Below are positions 33,441 through 42,454 of a DNA stretch of 64,000 nucleotides, one piece after another. This DNA comes from Rhodococcus tibetensis (GTDB lineage Bacteria > Actinomycetota > Actinomycetes > Mycobacteriales > Mycobacteriaceae). Under the pieces are notes generated by a model, which was not told where the DNA came from, made no database searches, and saw nothing but the letters and a program-made list of their open reading frames with translations. Both the position numbers and the translations under genes were made by a program. The stretch covers positions 62,001 through 126,000 of the forward strand of contig NZ_JANFQF010000008.1 in the NCBI RefSeq assembly GCF_024438035.1, read 5' to 3'. How positions within the stretch are numbered: the stretch's first letter is position 1; each line of letters opens with the position of its first letter.

Positions 33441-36400
33441 GTGAGCAGCAGCTCTACATCCCAGTTCGGACAGAACCAGTGGTTGGTTGACGAAATGTAC
33501 CAGCGTTTCCAGGACGATCCGTCGTCCGTGGACGCGAGTTGGCACGAATTTCTGACGGATTACTCCCCCGACGCCGCCGCCAAGGCCGTCGCAGCCAACG
33601 GACGCGGCACGAACGGCACCACCACCGCCGCCTCTGCTGCCGCTCCCCCCGCCAAGACGTCGCCGCCCCCGGCCGCCAAGGCCGAGACCGCCCCCGCGTC
33701 GGCAACCAAGACGGGCGACGGTGCCGCTGCGAAGTCCGCGGCCAACGGTGCAGCTCCCAAGACGGCGGCGCCCAAGACGGCCGCACCGAAGGCCGCACCG
33801 GCCAAGACCGCACCGGCAAAGGAGTCGACCGCGAAGGCGCCTGCTCCCGAGACCGCTACCGAAGAATCGAAGGTTCTGCGCGGCGCCGCTGCTGCCGTCG
33901 CGAAGAACATGTCCGCCTCGCTGGCCATTCCGACCGCCACCAGCGTTCGCGCCATCCCCGCGAAGCTGATGTTCGACAACCGGATCGTCATCAACAACCA
34001 CCTCGCCCGTACCCGCGGCGGCAAGATTTCCTTCACGCACCTACTGGGTTACGCGATCGTCCAGGCGGTCAAGGCGTTCCCCAACATGAACCGGCACTTC
34101 GCCGAGATCGACGGCAAGCCGCACTCCGTCACCCCCGCGCACACCAACCTCGGCCTGGCCATCGACCTGCCGGGCAAGGACGGCAGCCGGTCTCTCGTCG
34201 TGGCCGCCATCAAGAACACCGAAACGCACAACTTCACCCAGTTCTACAGCGCCTACGAGGACATCGTCCGGCGCGCGCGTGACGGCAAGCTCACCGGCGA
34301 GGACTTCTCGGGCGTCACCATCTCCCTCACCAATCCTGGTGGCATCGGCACCGTGCACTCCGTGCCGCGCCTGATGCAGGGCCAGGGCGCCATCATCGGC
34401 GCCGGTGCCATGGAGTACCCCGCCGAGTTCCAGGGCGCCAGCGACGAGCGCATTGCCGACATGGGCGTCGGCAAGCTCATGACGCTGACCTCGACGTACG
34501 ACCACCGCATCATCCAGGGTGCCGAATCCGGCGACTTCCTCCGGACCATCCACAACCTGCTGATCAGCGACGAGTTCTACGACGAGATCTTCCACGCGCT
34601 GCACATCCCGTACGAGCCGGTCCGCTGGCGCCAGGATGTGCCGGAAGGTGCAGTCGACAAGAACACGCGCGTCCTCGAGTTGATCGCCGCGTACCGCAAC
34701 CGCGGTCACCTGATGGCCGATACGGACCCGCTGCAGTTCGTCAAGGACAAGTTCCGTAGCCACCCGGACCTCGACGTCATCACGCACGATCTGACCCTGT
34801 GGGATCTCGACCGCGAGTTCAAGGTCGGCGGCTTCCACGGCCAGGAAAAGATGAAGCTGCGCGACGTGCTCAGCGTGCTGCGTGACGCGTACTGCCGCCA
34901 CGTCGGCGTCGAGTACACGCACATCCTCGAGCCGGAACAGCAGCAGTGGCTGCAGGACCGCGTCGAGGCGCATCACGTCAAGCCGACCGTTGCTCAGCAG
35001 AAGTACATCCTGAGCAAGCTGAATGCCGCCGAGGCGTTCGAGACGTTCCTGCAGACCAAGTACGTCGGCCAGAAGCGTTTCTCCCTCGAAGGCGCCGAGT
35101 CCGTCATCCCGATGATGGACGCCGTGATCGACCAGGCCGCCGAGCACCAGCTCGACGAGGTCGTCATCGGCATGCCCCACCGTGGTCGCCTGAACGTCCT
35201 TGCGAACATCGTGGGTAAGCCGTACTCCAAGATCTTCACGGAGTTCGAGGGCAACATGAACCCGGCTGCCGCGCACGGCTCCGGTGACGTGAAGTACCAC
35301 CTCGGCGCCGAGGGCACGTACATCCAGATGTTCGGCGACAACGACATCACGGTGTCCCTCACCGCGAACCCGTCCCACCTCGAAGCCGTCGACCCGGTCC
35401 TCGAGGGACTGGTCCGCGCCAAGCAGGACATCCTCGACAAGGGCGAGGACGGCTTCACCGTTCTGCCGTTGATGCTGCACGGCGACGCCGCATTCGCAGG
35501 TCAAGGTGTGGTGGCCGAGACGCTGAACCTCGCGCTGCTGCGCGGGTACCGCACCGGTGGCACCGTCCACATCGTGGTCAACAATCAGGTCGGCTTCACC
35601 ACCGCCCCGGAGTACTCGCGTTCCTCCGAGTACTGCACCGATGTCGCGAAGATGATCGGCGCTCCGATCTTCCACGTGAACGGTGACGACCCCGAGGCTT
35701 GCGTCTGGGTTGCGCAGCTCGCTGTCGACTTCCGGGAGAAGTTCCAGAAGGACGTCGTCATCGACATGATCTGCTACCGCCGTCGCGGTCACAACGAGGG
35801 CGACGACCCGTCGATGACCCAGCCGGCGATGTACGACGTGATCGACACCAAGCGCAGCGTTCGTAAGAGCTACACCGAATCGCTGATCGGCCGTGGTGAC
35901 ATCTCCCTGAAGGAAGCCGAAGACGCTCTGCGCGACTACCAGGGTCAGCTCGAGCGGGTGTTCAACGAGGTTCGCGAGCTCGAGAAGTACAAGCCCGAGC
36001 CGAGTGAGTCGGTCGAACTCGACCAGCCGCTGCCCACCAAGCTGACCACGGCGGTCGACCGTTCGGTGCTCGAGCGGATCGGTGACGCCTTCGTCAACGT
36101 GCCCGACGGTTTCTCGGTGCACCCGCGCGTCAAGCCGGTCATCGAGAAGCGACGCGAAATGTCCCGCGAGGGCAAGGTCGACTGGGCGTTCGCCGAACTG
36201 CTCGCGTTCGGTTCGCTGGTCGACCAGGGCAAGATGGTTCGTCTGTCCGGCCAGGACTCTCGCCGCGGTACGTTCACGCAGCGTCACTCGGTGCTCATCG
36301 ACCGCAAGACAGGCGACGAGTACACGCCGCTGCAGAACCTCGGCAGCGAAAACCCGGGCAAGTTTTTGGTCTACGACTCCGCGCTCAGCGAATTCGCCGC

Positions 36401-37220
36401 TGTCGGCTTCGAGTACGGCTACTCCGTGGGCAACCCGGACGCGCTCGTGCTGTGGGAGGCGCAGTTCGGTGACTTCGTCAACGGTGCGCAGCCCATCATC
36501 GACGAGTTCATCTCGTCCGGTGAGGCCAAGTGGGGTCAGTTGTCCGATGTCGTGCTGCTTCTGCCGCACGGTCACGAGGGTCAGGGTCCGGACCACACGT
36601 CCGGGCGCATCGAGCGTTTCCTCCAGCTGTGCGCCGAGGGATCGATGACGGTGGCCGTGCCGTCCACGCCGGCCAGCTACTTCCACCTGCTGCGTCGTCA
36701 CTCGCTCGACGGAATCCGCCGCCCGCTGGTGGTGTTCACGCCGAAGTCGATGCTGCGCAACAAGGCGGCAGTGTCCGATGTCGAGGACTTCACCACCGGC
36801 AAGTTCCGCTCCGTCTTCGAAGAGCCGGTCTACGAGACCGGTGACGGCGACCGCAGCAAGGTCACCCGGGTGCTCCTCGTCAGCGGCAAGCTGTACTGGG
36901 AGCTGTTGGCGAAGAAGCACAAGGACAACCGCGACGACATCGCGATCGTTCGTATCGAGCAGCTGTACCCGGTCCCGAGCCGTCGCTTGCGTGAGACGCT
37001 CGATCGCTACCCGAACGCCTCCGAATTCCGGTGGGTCCAGGAGGAGCCGGCCAACCAGGGTGCCTGGCCGTTCTTCGGTCTCGCGTTGCCCGAGTTGCTG
37101 CCCGAGAAGCTGTCCGGGATCAAGCGCATTTCGCGCCGTCCCATGTCGGCACCGTCCTCGGGTTCGAGCAAGGTGCACGCTGTGGAACAGCAGGAGATCA
37201 TCGACGAAGCGTTCAGCTGA
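33441..37220 (+). CDS. kgd: Multifunctional 2-oxoglutarate metabolism enzyme Kgd (E1 with E2-like domain)
   Basis: This 1259-residue actinobacterial protein joins an E2-like succinyltransferase domain to a thiamine-diphosphate E1. It acts in the TCA cycle as 2-oxoglutarate dehydrogenase component/decarboxylase. Residues 1-45 ([12 protein letters not shown]) are the flexible N-terminal segment that mycobacterial GarA acts on through the enzyme. Residues 50-135 are an Ala/Pro/Lys linker. The E2 active site is TYDHRIIQG (His about 355). The E1 ThDP motif starts GDAAFAGQG (681) and reaches [13 protein letters not shown] 33441 follows a GAGG element. A strong terminator follows. Confidence 0.95.
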   Translation: MSSSSTSQFGQNQWLVDEMYQRFQDDPSSVDASWHEFLTDYSPDAAAKAVAANGRGTNGTTTAASAAAPPAKTSPPPAAKAETAPASATKTGDGAAAKSAANGAAPKTAAPKTAAPKAAPAKTAPAKESTAKAPAPETATEESKVLRGAAAAVAKNMSASLAIPTATSVRAIPAKLMFDNRIVINNHLARTRGGKISFTHLLGYAIVQAVKAFPNMNRHFAEIDGKPHSVTPAHTNLGLAIDLPGKDGSRSLVVAAIKNTETHNFTQFYSAYEDIVRRARDGKLTGEDFSGVTISLTNPGGIGTVHSVPRLMQGQGAIIGAGAMEYPAEFQGASDERIADMGVGKLMTLTSTYDHRIIQGAESGDFLRTIHNLLISDEFYDEIFHALHIPYEPVRWRQDVPEGAVDKNTRVLELIAAYRNRGHLMADTDPLQFVKDKFRSHPDLDVITHDLTLWDLDREFKVGGFHGQEKMKLRDVLSVLRDAYCRHVGVEYTHILEPEQQQWLQDRVEAHHVKPTVAQQKYILSKLNAAEAFETFLQTKYVGQKRFSLEGAESVIPMMDAVIDQAAEHQLDEVVIGMPHRGRLNVLANIVGKPYSKIFTEFEGNMNPAAAHGSGDVKYHLGAEGTYIQMFGDNDITVSLTANPSHLEAVDPVLEGLVRAKQDILDKGEDGFTVLPLMLHGDAAFAGQGVVAETLNLALLRGYRTGGTVHIVVNNQVGFTTAPEYSRSSEYCTDVAKMIGAPIFHVNGDDPEACVWVAQLAVDFREKFQKDVVIDMICYRRRGHNEGDDPSMTQPAMYDVIDTKRSVRKSYTESLIGRGDISLKEAEDALRDYQGQLERVFNEVRELEKYKPEPSESVELDQPLPTKLTTAVDRSVLERIGDAFVNVPDGFSVHPRVKPVIEKRREMSREGKVDWAFAELLAFGSLVDQGKMVRLSGQDSRRGTFTQRHSVLIDRKTGDEYTPLQNLGSENPGKFLVYDSALSEFAAVGFEYGYSVGNPDALVLWEAQFGDFVNGAQPIIDEFISSGEAKWGQLSDVVLLLPHGHEGQGPDHTSGRIERFLQLCAEGSMTVAVPSTPASYFHLLRRHSLDGIRRPLVVFTPKSMLRNKAAVSDVEDFTTGKFRSVFEEPVYETGDGDRSKVTRVLLVSGKLYWELLAKKHKDNRDDIAIVRIEQLYPVPSRRLRETLDRYPNASEFRWVQEEPANQGAWPFFGLALPELLPEKLSGIKRISRRPMSAPSSGSSKVHAVEQQEIIDEAFS

Positions 37221-37246
37221 GCGTGTGATCGACTGATCTACCACTG

Positions 37247-37287
37247 AGCCGGGTCGAATTCACTCCACGGAGGGATTCGACCCGGCT
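37247..37287. terminator. Strong hairpin terminator after kgd
   Basis: AGCCGGGTCGAAT (37247-37259) pairs perfectly with ATTCGACCCGGCT (37275-37287) across a 15-nt loop, followed by TTGTGG. It sits 27 nt after the kgd stop and just before the 3' end of the converging TetR gene, so it can serve both. Confidence 0.85.
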
Positions 37288-37306
37288 TTGTGGTATCTGG
37301 ACCTCG

Positions 37307-37951
37307 CTAGGGGTGTGCGCTGGTGGCCGAGACCAGGGCTGCGGCGATCTCGGGGGCCGCTGCGATCGTGAGGGCCGGCAACGCCTGGACGTTGAGTTCG
37401 ATCAGTTGTTCCCGGGTGAGCTGGGGGTCGCGCAGCCAGCTGATCGTGACCTCCTCGACGTACGCGATCCAGCCGCGAACCGCCAGCTCGACCGCGGGCG
37501 TCCGCTCGACGCCGATGACGGGAAGCTGTTCGAGGGTGCGCTCGGACATCATCGCGCGTGTCTCCTCGAAGACGGCCCGCATGTCGGGGTCGCCGCTGGC
37601 TGTACCGCGGAGCAACGAGACGTAGGTGCCCCGGTTCTCGGATACGTAGTCGACATACGCGGCCAGTGCGGACCGCAGGATCTGTAACGGATCTCTGGCG
37701 TCGCCGACGTAGGGGTCGGGCGCCGTTCGGGCCAGCATTTCGCTGCTGGAGTGACGCACGATGGCGAGGTGAAAGTCGTGCTTGGAAGCGAAGTAATGGA
37801 ACAGCAGTCCCCTGGAGACTCCGGCCTGGTCGGCGATCTCTTCCACCGAGATCTGTTCGAGAGGCCGCTGCGCCAGCATCTTCGCACCGAGGTCGATCAA
37901 TTGCGCCCGTCGTTGTTCCGGGCTGAGACGGGTCCGCTTCACGACGTCCAT
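37307..37951 (-). CDS. TetR family transcriptional regulator of the monooxygenase operon
   Basis: This 214-residue regulator has an N-terminal TetR HTH (about 12-58): RAQLIDLGAKMLAQRPLEQISVEEIADQAG and VSRGLLFHYFASKHDFHLAIV. The ligand domain is helical. It is divergent from the monooxygenase gene with only 69 bp between starts, and that gap holds two tandem inverted repeats. It most likely represses both itself and the operon. The ligand may be a lipid or a ketone handled by the operon. Confidence 0.9.
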   Translation of the reverse strand: MDVVKRTRLSPEQRRAQLIDLGAKMLAQRPLEQISVEEIADQAGVSRGLLFHYFASKHDFHLAIVRHSSSEMLARTAPDPYVGDARDPLQILRSALAAYVDYVSENRGTYVSLLRGTASGDPDMRAVFEETRAMMSERTLEQLPVIGVERTPAVELAVRGWIAYVEEVTISWLRDPQLTREQLIELNVQALPALTIAAAPEIAAALVSATSAHP

Positions 37952-37960
37952 GACATCACC

Positions 37961-37981
37961 CTATTGAATGAAGGTCAATAG
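37961..37981. promoter_or_regulatory. Operator copy 1 (CTATTGA-N7-TCAATAG)
   Basis: A perfect 7-bp inverted repeat (arms CTATTGA and TCAATAG, 7-bp spacer) starts 9 nt upstream of the TetR ATG. The identical repeat follows directly at 37982. Confidence 0.75.
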
Positions 37982-38002
37982 CTATTGACTACCCCTCAAT
38001 AG
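37982..38002. promoter_or_regulatory. Operator copy 2 (CTATTGA-N7-TCAATAG)
   Basis: It is identical in arms and spacing to the site at 37961-37981 and abuts it. It ends 18 nt before the monooxygenase ATG. A third half-site CTATTG occurs at 38008-38013. The centre-to-centre spacing is 21 bp, two DNA turns, so two dimers would sit on the same face. Confidence 0.75.
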
Positions 38003-38020
38003 CGCCCTATTGTCTCTTAC

Positions 38021-39622
38021 ATGAGTCTTCCCGTCACAGACACTTACGACACGACCGCGGGTGCCCGCTACGTCGACACCCTGATCATCGGCAGCGGGTT
38101 CGCCGGCCTGGGCGCGGCCATCAAGCTCACCCAGGCAGGCAAGACCGACTTCCTCGTGCTCGAACGCGGCACCGAGGTCGGCGGAACCTGGCGCGACAAT
38201 ACGTACCCGGGCGCGGCGTGCGACGTCCCCTCGCACCTGTACTCCTACTCGTTCGCGCTGAACCCGGAGTGGACACGGTCGTTCTCGACCCAGCCCGAGA
38301 TCCAGAAGTACATCCAGTCGGTGGCGGACAAGTACAAGGTGCGTGACCGGCACGTCTTCGGCTGTGACGTGAAGTCCGCGCACTGGAATGAGCAGACCAC
38401 CCGGTGGGAGGTCACCACCACCAAGGGAAACTTCGTGGCGAAGATCGTCGTCTCCGCGGTCGGCGCTCTGTGCGAGCCGTCCCTCCCCGACATCAAGGGC
38501 ATCGAAGAGTTCGAGGGCGAGATCTTCCACTCCGCCCGCTGGAACCACGACGCCGACCTGACGGGCAAGCGGGTTGCCGTCATCGGCACGGGCGCCTCGG
38601 CCATCCAGATCGTCCCGGCGATCGGCAAGAAGGTGTCACACCTCGACGTCTACCAGCGCACCGCCCCGTGGATCCTGCCCCGCGCCGACCGCGAGTACAC
38701 GAAGGCCGAGCACACCGCGTTCAAGTACCTGCCCGGTTTCCAGAAGCTGTGCCGGAGCGGTATCTATTGGATGCGCGAGAGCCAGGTCGTCGGACTCGCC
38801 AAGGCACCGATGTTCATGAAGCCGCTGCAGTTCGCAGCCGAGCGCCACCTGCGCCGTCAGATCAAGGACAAGGACCTACGCAAGAAGGTCACCCCGAACT
38901 TCCAGATCGGCTGCAAGCGCATGCTGATCTCGAACAACTACTACCCCACCCTCGCACAGGACAACGTCGACCTGGTGACCGAGGGCATCGCCGAGGTCAA
39001 GAGCAACGCCGTGGTCTCGAAGACCGGCACGGTTCGCGAGGTCGACGCCATCGTGGTCGCTACCGGTTTCCACGTCACCGACTCCCCCACCTTCCAGGGA
39101 ATCTTCGGCAAGGACGGCCGCTCGCTCGCCGAGGTTTTCGACGAAGGCGGACAGCAGGGCTACAAGGGCGCGGCGATCGCGAACTTCCCCAACATGTTCT
39201 TCCTCGTCGGTCCCAACACCGGACTGGGCCACACCTCGATGGTCTTCATGATCGAGTCGCAGCTCAACTACCTCGTCGACGCGCTCGCGACCCTCGACAA
39301 GTACGGCATCGGCAAGATCGAGGTCCGGCAGGACGCGCAGGACCGCTACAACGCCGAGCTCCAGGAGAAGCTGTCGCACAGCGTCTGGAACAACGGCGGG
39401 TGCGCCAGCTGGTACCTCGACAAGCACGGCAACAACACGACGCTGTGGCCGGGCTTCACGTTCTCGTTCCGGAACCAGACCAAGCGTTTCGACCTGGCGG
39501 CGTACGACAGTGTGGCCGCGACCGACCTTCCCGCACCGGTGAAGGTGAACGGTCAGGCCAAGAGTTCCTCCGCCATCTCGGCACAGATCAACCTCGACGA
39601 CGACAAGGTGGCCGCACAGTGA
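38021..39622 (+). CDS. Flavin-containing Baeyer-Villiger-type monooxygenase (MymA-like)
   Basis: This 533-residue enzyme inserts oxygen next to a carbonyl or oxidises a soft nucleophile using FAD and NADPH. The FAD Rossmann motif is GSGFAG (24-29). The type I BVMO fingerprint FxGxxxHxxxW is matched exactly at 164-174. The NADPH Rossmann motif GTGASA is at 189-194. Late motifs include VATGFHVTD and NMFFLVGPNTGLGHTSMVFMIE. The gene order monooxygenase-SDR-esterase parallels the mycobacterial mymA-lipR cluster, which acts on the envelope, though here a TetR rather than the AraC-type VirS is adjacent. It overlaps the SDR gene by 4 bp. Confidence 0.9.
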   Translation: MSLPVTDTYDTTAGARYVDTLIIGSGFAGLGAAIKLTQAGKTDFLVLERGTEVGGTWRDNTYPGAACDVPSHLYSYSFALNPEWTRSFSTQPEIQKYIQSVADKYKVRDRHVFGCDVKSAHWNEQTTRWEVTTTKGNFVAKIVVSAVGALCEPSLPDIKGIEEFEGEIFHSARWNHDADLTGKRVAVIGTGASAIQIVPAIGKKVSHLDVYQRTAPWILPRADREYTKAEHTAFKYLPGFQKLCRSGIYWMRESQVVGLAKAPMFMKPLQFAAERHLRRQIKDKDLRKKVTPNFQIGCKRMLISNNYYPTLAQDNVDLVTEGIAEVKSNAVVSKTGTVREVDAIVVATGFHVTDSPTFQGIFGKDGRSLAEVFDEGGQQGYKGAAIANFPNMFFLVGPNTGLGHTSMVFMIESQLNYLVDALATLDKYGIGKIEVRQDAQDRYNAELQEKLSHSVWNNGGCASWYLDKHGNNTTLWPGFTFSFRNQTKRFDLAAYDSVAATDLPAPVKVNGQAKSSSAISAQINLDDDKVAAQ

Positions 39623-40449
39623 GCGCATTCGCAGGCAAGGTGGTCGTGATCACCGGCGCCGGTTCGGGGATCGGCAGGGCCCTCGCCGTCAATCTGGCAG
39701 GACAGGGCGCCAAGCTGGCGATCTCCGATATGGACACCGTCGGTCTCGCCGAGACGGCCCGCCAGGTCGCCGCGCTCGGCGCCGAGGTCAAGTCGGATCA
39801 TCTGGACGTCACCGAGCGCGAAGCGGTCCTCGCGTATGCCGACGAGGTGCGTGCCCATTTCGGGAAGATCAACCAGGTCTACAACAACGCCGGTATCGCG
39901 TACCACGGCGAGTTCGAGAAGTCCGAGTTCAAGGACATCGAGCGGATCATGGACGTGGACTTCTGGGGAGTCGTCAACGGCACCAAGGCATTCCTGCCGC
40001 ATCTCATCGCGTCGGGCGACGGCCACCTGGTGAACATCTCGAGCCTCTTCGGCCTGTTGTCCATGCCGGGCCAGACGGCCTACAACTCCGCGAAGTTCGC
40101 GGTACGCGGCTTCACCGAGTCGCTGCGACAGGAGATGTTGATTGCGAAGCATCCCGTCAAGGTGACCTGCGTGCATCCGGGTGGCATCAAGACGGCCATT
40201 GCCCGCAATGCCACCGCAGGCCCCGGCGAAGACCTGGACACGTTCGCCCAGTTCTTCGACAAGAAACTCGCCCGGACCACACCCGAAGATGCGGCTGCCA
40301 CCATCGTCAAGGGTGTGCGTAAGAGCAAGGCCCGGGTGCTCATCGGCGCCGACGCGAAGTTCCTCGACGCCTGGGTGCGCGTGGTCGGGCCGAGCTACCA
40401 GCGAGTGGTCGCCGCCGTCGCCGGGCGCGTTCTCCCCAAGCCGAACTGA
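39619..40449 (+). CDS. Short-chain dehydrogenase/reductase
   Basis: This 276-residue classical SDR binds NAD(P) through TGAGSGIG (near residue 13), with NNAG, the catalytic Ser in INISS-like VNISSLFG, and YxxxK in AYNSAKFAV. The C-terminal region GVRKSKARVLIGADAKFLD is typical of lipid-acting SDRs in mycolata. The GTG start overlaps the monooxygenase stop (GTGA), indicating coupled translation. It likely oxidises or reduces the alcohol/ketone partner of the monooxygenase reaction. Confidence 0.9.
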   Translation: MSAFAGKVVVITGAGSGIGRALAVNLAGQGAKLAISDMDTVGLAETARQVAALGAEVKSDHLDVTEREAVLAYADEVRAHFGKINQVYNNAGIAYHGEFEKSEFKDIERIMDVDFWGVVNGTKAFLPHLIASGDGHLVNISSLFGLLSMPGQTAYNSAKFAVRGFTESLRQEMLIAKHPVKVTCVHPGGIKTAIARNATAGPGEDLDTFAQFFDKKLARTTPEDAAATIVKGVRKSKARVLIGADAKFLDAWVRVVGPSYQRVVAAVAGRVLPKPN

Positions 40450-40456
40450 GGTCCCG

Positions 40457-41377
40457 GTGAGCTTCTCCTTGCCGCTTCCGGTGGTCGCCGCGGCACTGCG
40501 GCCGTTCTACCGGCTGAGCCTCAACCCACGGCTGCCGTACCCGGTGCAGAGAGCGCTGCTCGAAGTGGCCGCACCGCTGCAGCAGATGCCGGAAGGGGCG
40601 GTGTGCCGACCGATCACCTTGGCCGGGCGGCCCGCCGAGCGAATCACGGTGGGCGCGACCGAGCGCCGGACCGCCGTGCTCTATCTCCACGGTGGGGCGT
40701 ACACCATCGGATCGCCGGCGACGCACCGATCGTTGGCTGCGCACCTCGCACGTGAATCCGCAAGCGTGGTCTACACACTGGACTACCGCCTGGCCCCGGA
40801 ACATCCGTTCCCGGCCGGACTAGAGGACGCCGTGGCGGCGTACCTCGAGCTGAACACCGAACACGGGTACGAGACAGGTCAACTGGCGATCGCCGGCGAC
40901 TCCGCGGGCGGTGGTCTCGCGGCGGCCACGGCCCGGCGCCTGATCGACCGGCACGGGGTCACCCCAGCCGCACTGGGTCTCATCTCTCCGTGGGTCGATC
41001 CGGGACGGCGCGACATGATTCGGGACCGCGACCTCGTGGTGAATACCGCGTGGTCGTTGGATGCCGCCGCGAAGTATCTGGGAAGCGGAGACAAGTTCGA
41101 CCCGGGCTACGCGCCGTTGCAGGGAAACCTGAAGGGGCTACCGCCCACTGTTGTTCATGTCGGACTCGACGAGGTCCTTTATCCGCAGATCCTGGAGTTC
41201 GTCGACAAGCTCGAAAAGTCGGGCGTCGACGTGACGCTCACCGAGTACGCCCGGCTCTGGCACGTTGCGCACCTGCAGGCCTCGCTGGTGCGTGAGGCAG
41301 CGGACGCCGTCGCCGAACTCGGGGCGTACGTGAAGTCACACATGTGCGTCCAGCCAGACACGAGCTACGTCGGGTGA
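40457..41377 (+). CDS. Alpha/beta hydrolase, hormone-sensitive lipase family (LipR-like esterase)
   Basis: This 306-residue esterase has the HSL-family oxyanion motif HGGAY (78-82), nucleophile Ser149 in GDSAGG, Asp in VHVGLDEVLYP and His in LWHVAHLQ. GTG 40457 follows GAGG by 6 nt, 7 nt after the SDR stop, so it is the third gene of the operon. Its natural role would be hydrolysis of an ester such as the product of a Baeyer-Villiger oxidation. Its 3' end overlaps the converging lipoprotein gene by 42 bp. Confidence 0.88.
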   Translation: MSFSLPLPVVAAALRPFYRLSLNPRLPYPVQRALLEVAAPLQQMPEGAVCRPITLAGRPAERITVGATERRTAVLYLHGGAYTIGSPATHRSLAAHLARESASVVYTLDYRLAPEHPFPAGLEDAVAAYLELNTEHGYETGQLAIAGDSAGGGLAAATARRLIDRHGVTPAALGLISPWVDPGRRDMIRDRDLVVNTAWSLDAAAKYLGSGDKFDPGYAPLQGNLKGLPPTVVHVGLDEVLYPQILEFVDKLEKSGVDVTLTEYARLWHVAHLQASLVREAADAVAELGAYVKSHMCVQPDTSYVG

Positions 41378-42283
41378 ATCGGCACCACCGCGGACCTGGC
41401 CGATCATGTCGGCCAGGTCCGCTGTCGTCAGCTCTCCCGCCACCACGTTCAGCGCCTTGATCTGCGGCTCACCTAGGGCCCCGATCCGGTACAGCGGCAC
41501 CACGTTCTGGGCGGTGAAGACATGCTCGTCGTCGGCCAGCAGAACGAGATCCGCGCTCGCGACCTCCGGGGACGCTGTGGTAACTCCTGCCACCACGGCG
41601 CCGTCCGCCGGGGCGGGGACAGACAGTTCGGCGACAGCGTCCGCGCCGCCCGGGACCGTACGCGTCTGCCCGAACGTGCACCCGGTCAGATCGGCGAGTG
41701 CGGCGGCCTCGAAATCAGGAGTGAGCACCGCGGTGGTCCGGCTGCACGAGGGAACGAGCTCGTCGAGCGTCGTCAACGGCATCCGAGTGGACGTGTCCGC
41801 AGTCACCGCCAGCGCGGACCGATCCTCGGCCGCCGCATAGTCGGAGATCGAAAGCCCTTGAGGTAGCGCTCGACTCAACGCCTCGAACACCTCGCCTTGT
41901 TCCTTCTCGGTCGATTCCGGATCGTAGTAGCGCAGCAGTCGGCCGGTGAATTCGGGCACCAGCGTCACCTCCCCCGCATCGAGCTCTCGAAGATAGGCTG
42001 TGCGGTCGCCCAGACCTGTCTCGGTGGACGCCGGCGCGCCCGTCGAACGGAGAGCGCCCGCATAGATTTCGGCCAGTATCCGGCTCTCCGCCGTGTCTCC
42101 GGACCCCACGACCATCTCCCCAGACGTCTCGCCCGCGGAATCGTCGAGAGCCGTGTTGTCGACCTCGCAGGCTGACAGAGCCCCGGGAATCAAGACCAGC
42201 ACCGACGCCGCGACCCACGCTCCGAGACGAACGGACTTACGGGGACGACGGCTCCCTGATCCGTCGTTACGTGTCTGTGCCAC
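41336..42283 (-). CDS. Orphan osmoprotectant-binding-like lipoprotein
   Basis: This 315-residue exported lipoprotein has a signal peptide with lipobox LSAC (Cys39) and a fold similar to glycine betaine/choline-binding proteins (OpuAC/ProX): VVGSGDTAESRILAEIYAGAL, LVPEFTGRLLRYYDPES and FTAQNVVPLYRIGAL align with the canonical protein at 42455. Sequence identity between the two is low outside these blocks. I chose GTG 42283 with GGAAGG 8 nt upstream over GTG 42307. It is divergent from the importer operon and lacks its own permease. It may be an alternative binding protein for the same transporter. Confidence 0.8.
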   Translation of the reverse strand: MAQTRNDGSGSRRPRKSVRLGAWVAASVLVLIPGALSACEVDNTALDDSAGETSGEMVVGSGDTAESRILAEIYAGALRSTGAPASTETGLGDRTAYLRELDAGEVTLVPEFTGRLLRYYDPESTEKEQGEVFEALSRALPQGLSISDYAAAEDRSALAVTADTSTRMPLTTLDELVPSCSRTTAVLTPDFEAAALADLTGCTFGQTRTVPGGADAVAELSVPAPADGAVVAGVTTASPEVASADLVLLADDEHVFTAQNVVPLYRIGALGEPQIKALNVVAGELTTADLADMIGQVRGGADSPDVARVWLDAHV

Positions 42284-42387
42284 CTCGCACGCCTTCCTTC
42301 GAATCACGCTGGGCCGAAATCGGTGTTGCTCACGTACCTATCGTTACACTGACGCCACACCGGCCCGGCAGCGCGCCCACCGGATGA

Positions 42388-42420
42388 TGTCGGCACGGCC
42401 GGATACTGTCGGCACGGCCG
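42388..42420. repeat. Two direct repeats upstream of the osmoprotectant operon
   Basis: TGTCGGCACGGCCG occurs at 42388-42401 and again at 42407-42420, 19 bp apart start to start, ending 34 nt before the ATG at 42455. This could be a pair of activator/repressor sites; no regulator gene is adjacent. Confidence 0.45.
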
Positions 42421-42454
42421 AGCACGTGGCAGTGGTGACGACGGAAGGACGCAT

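Noticed and set aside
34041-37244. A 1067-codon open frame antisense to kgd
   Set aside because: It mirrors the codon pattern of a highly expressed high-GC gene, has no recognisable domain, and ends and starts with the kgd gene itself.
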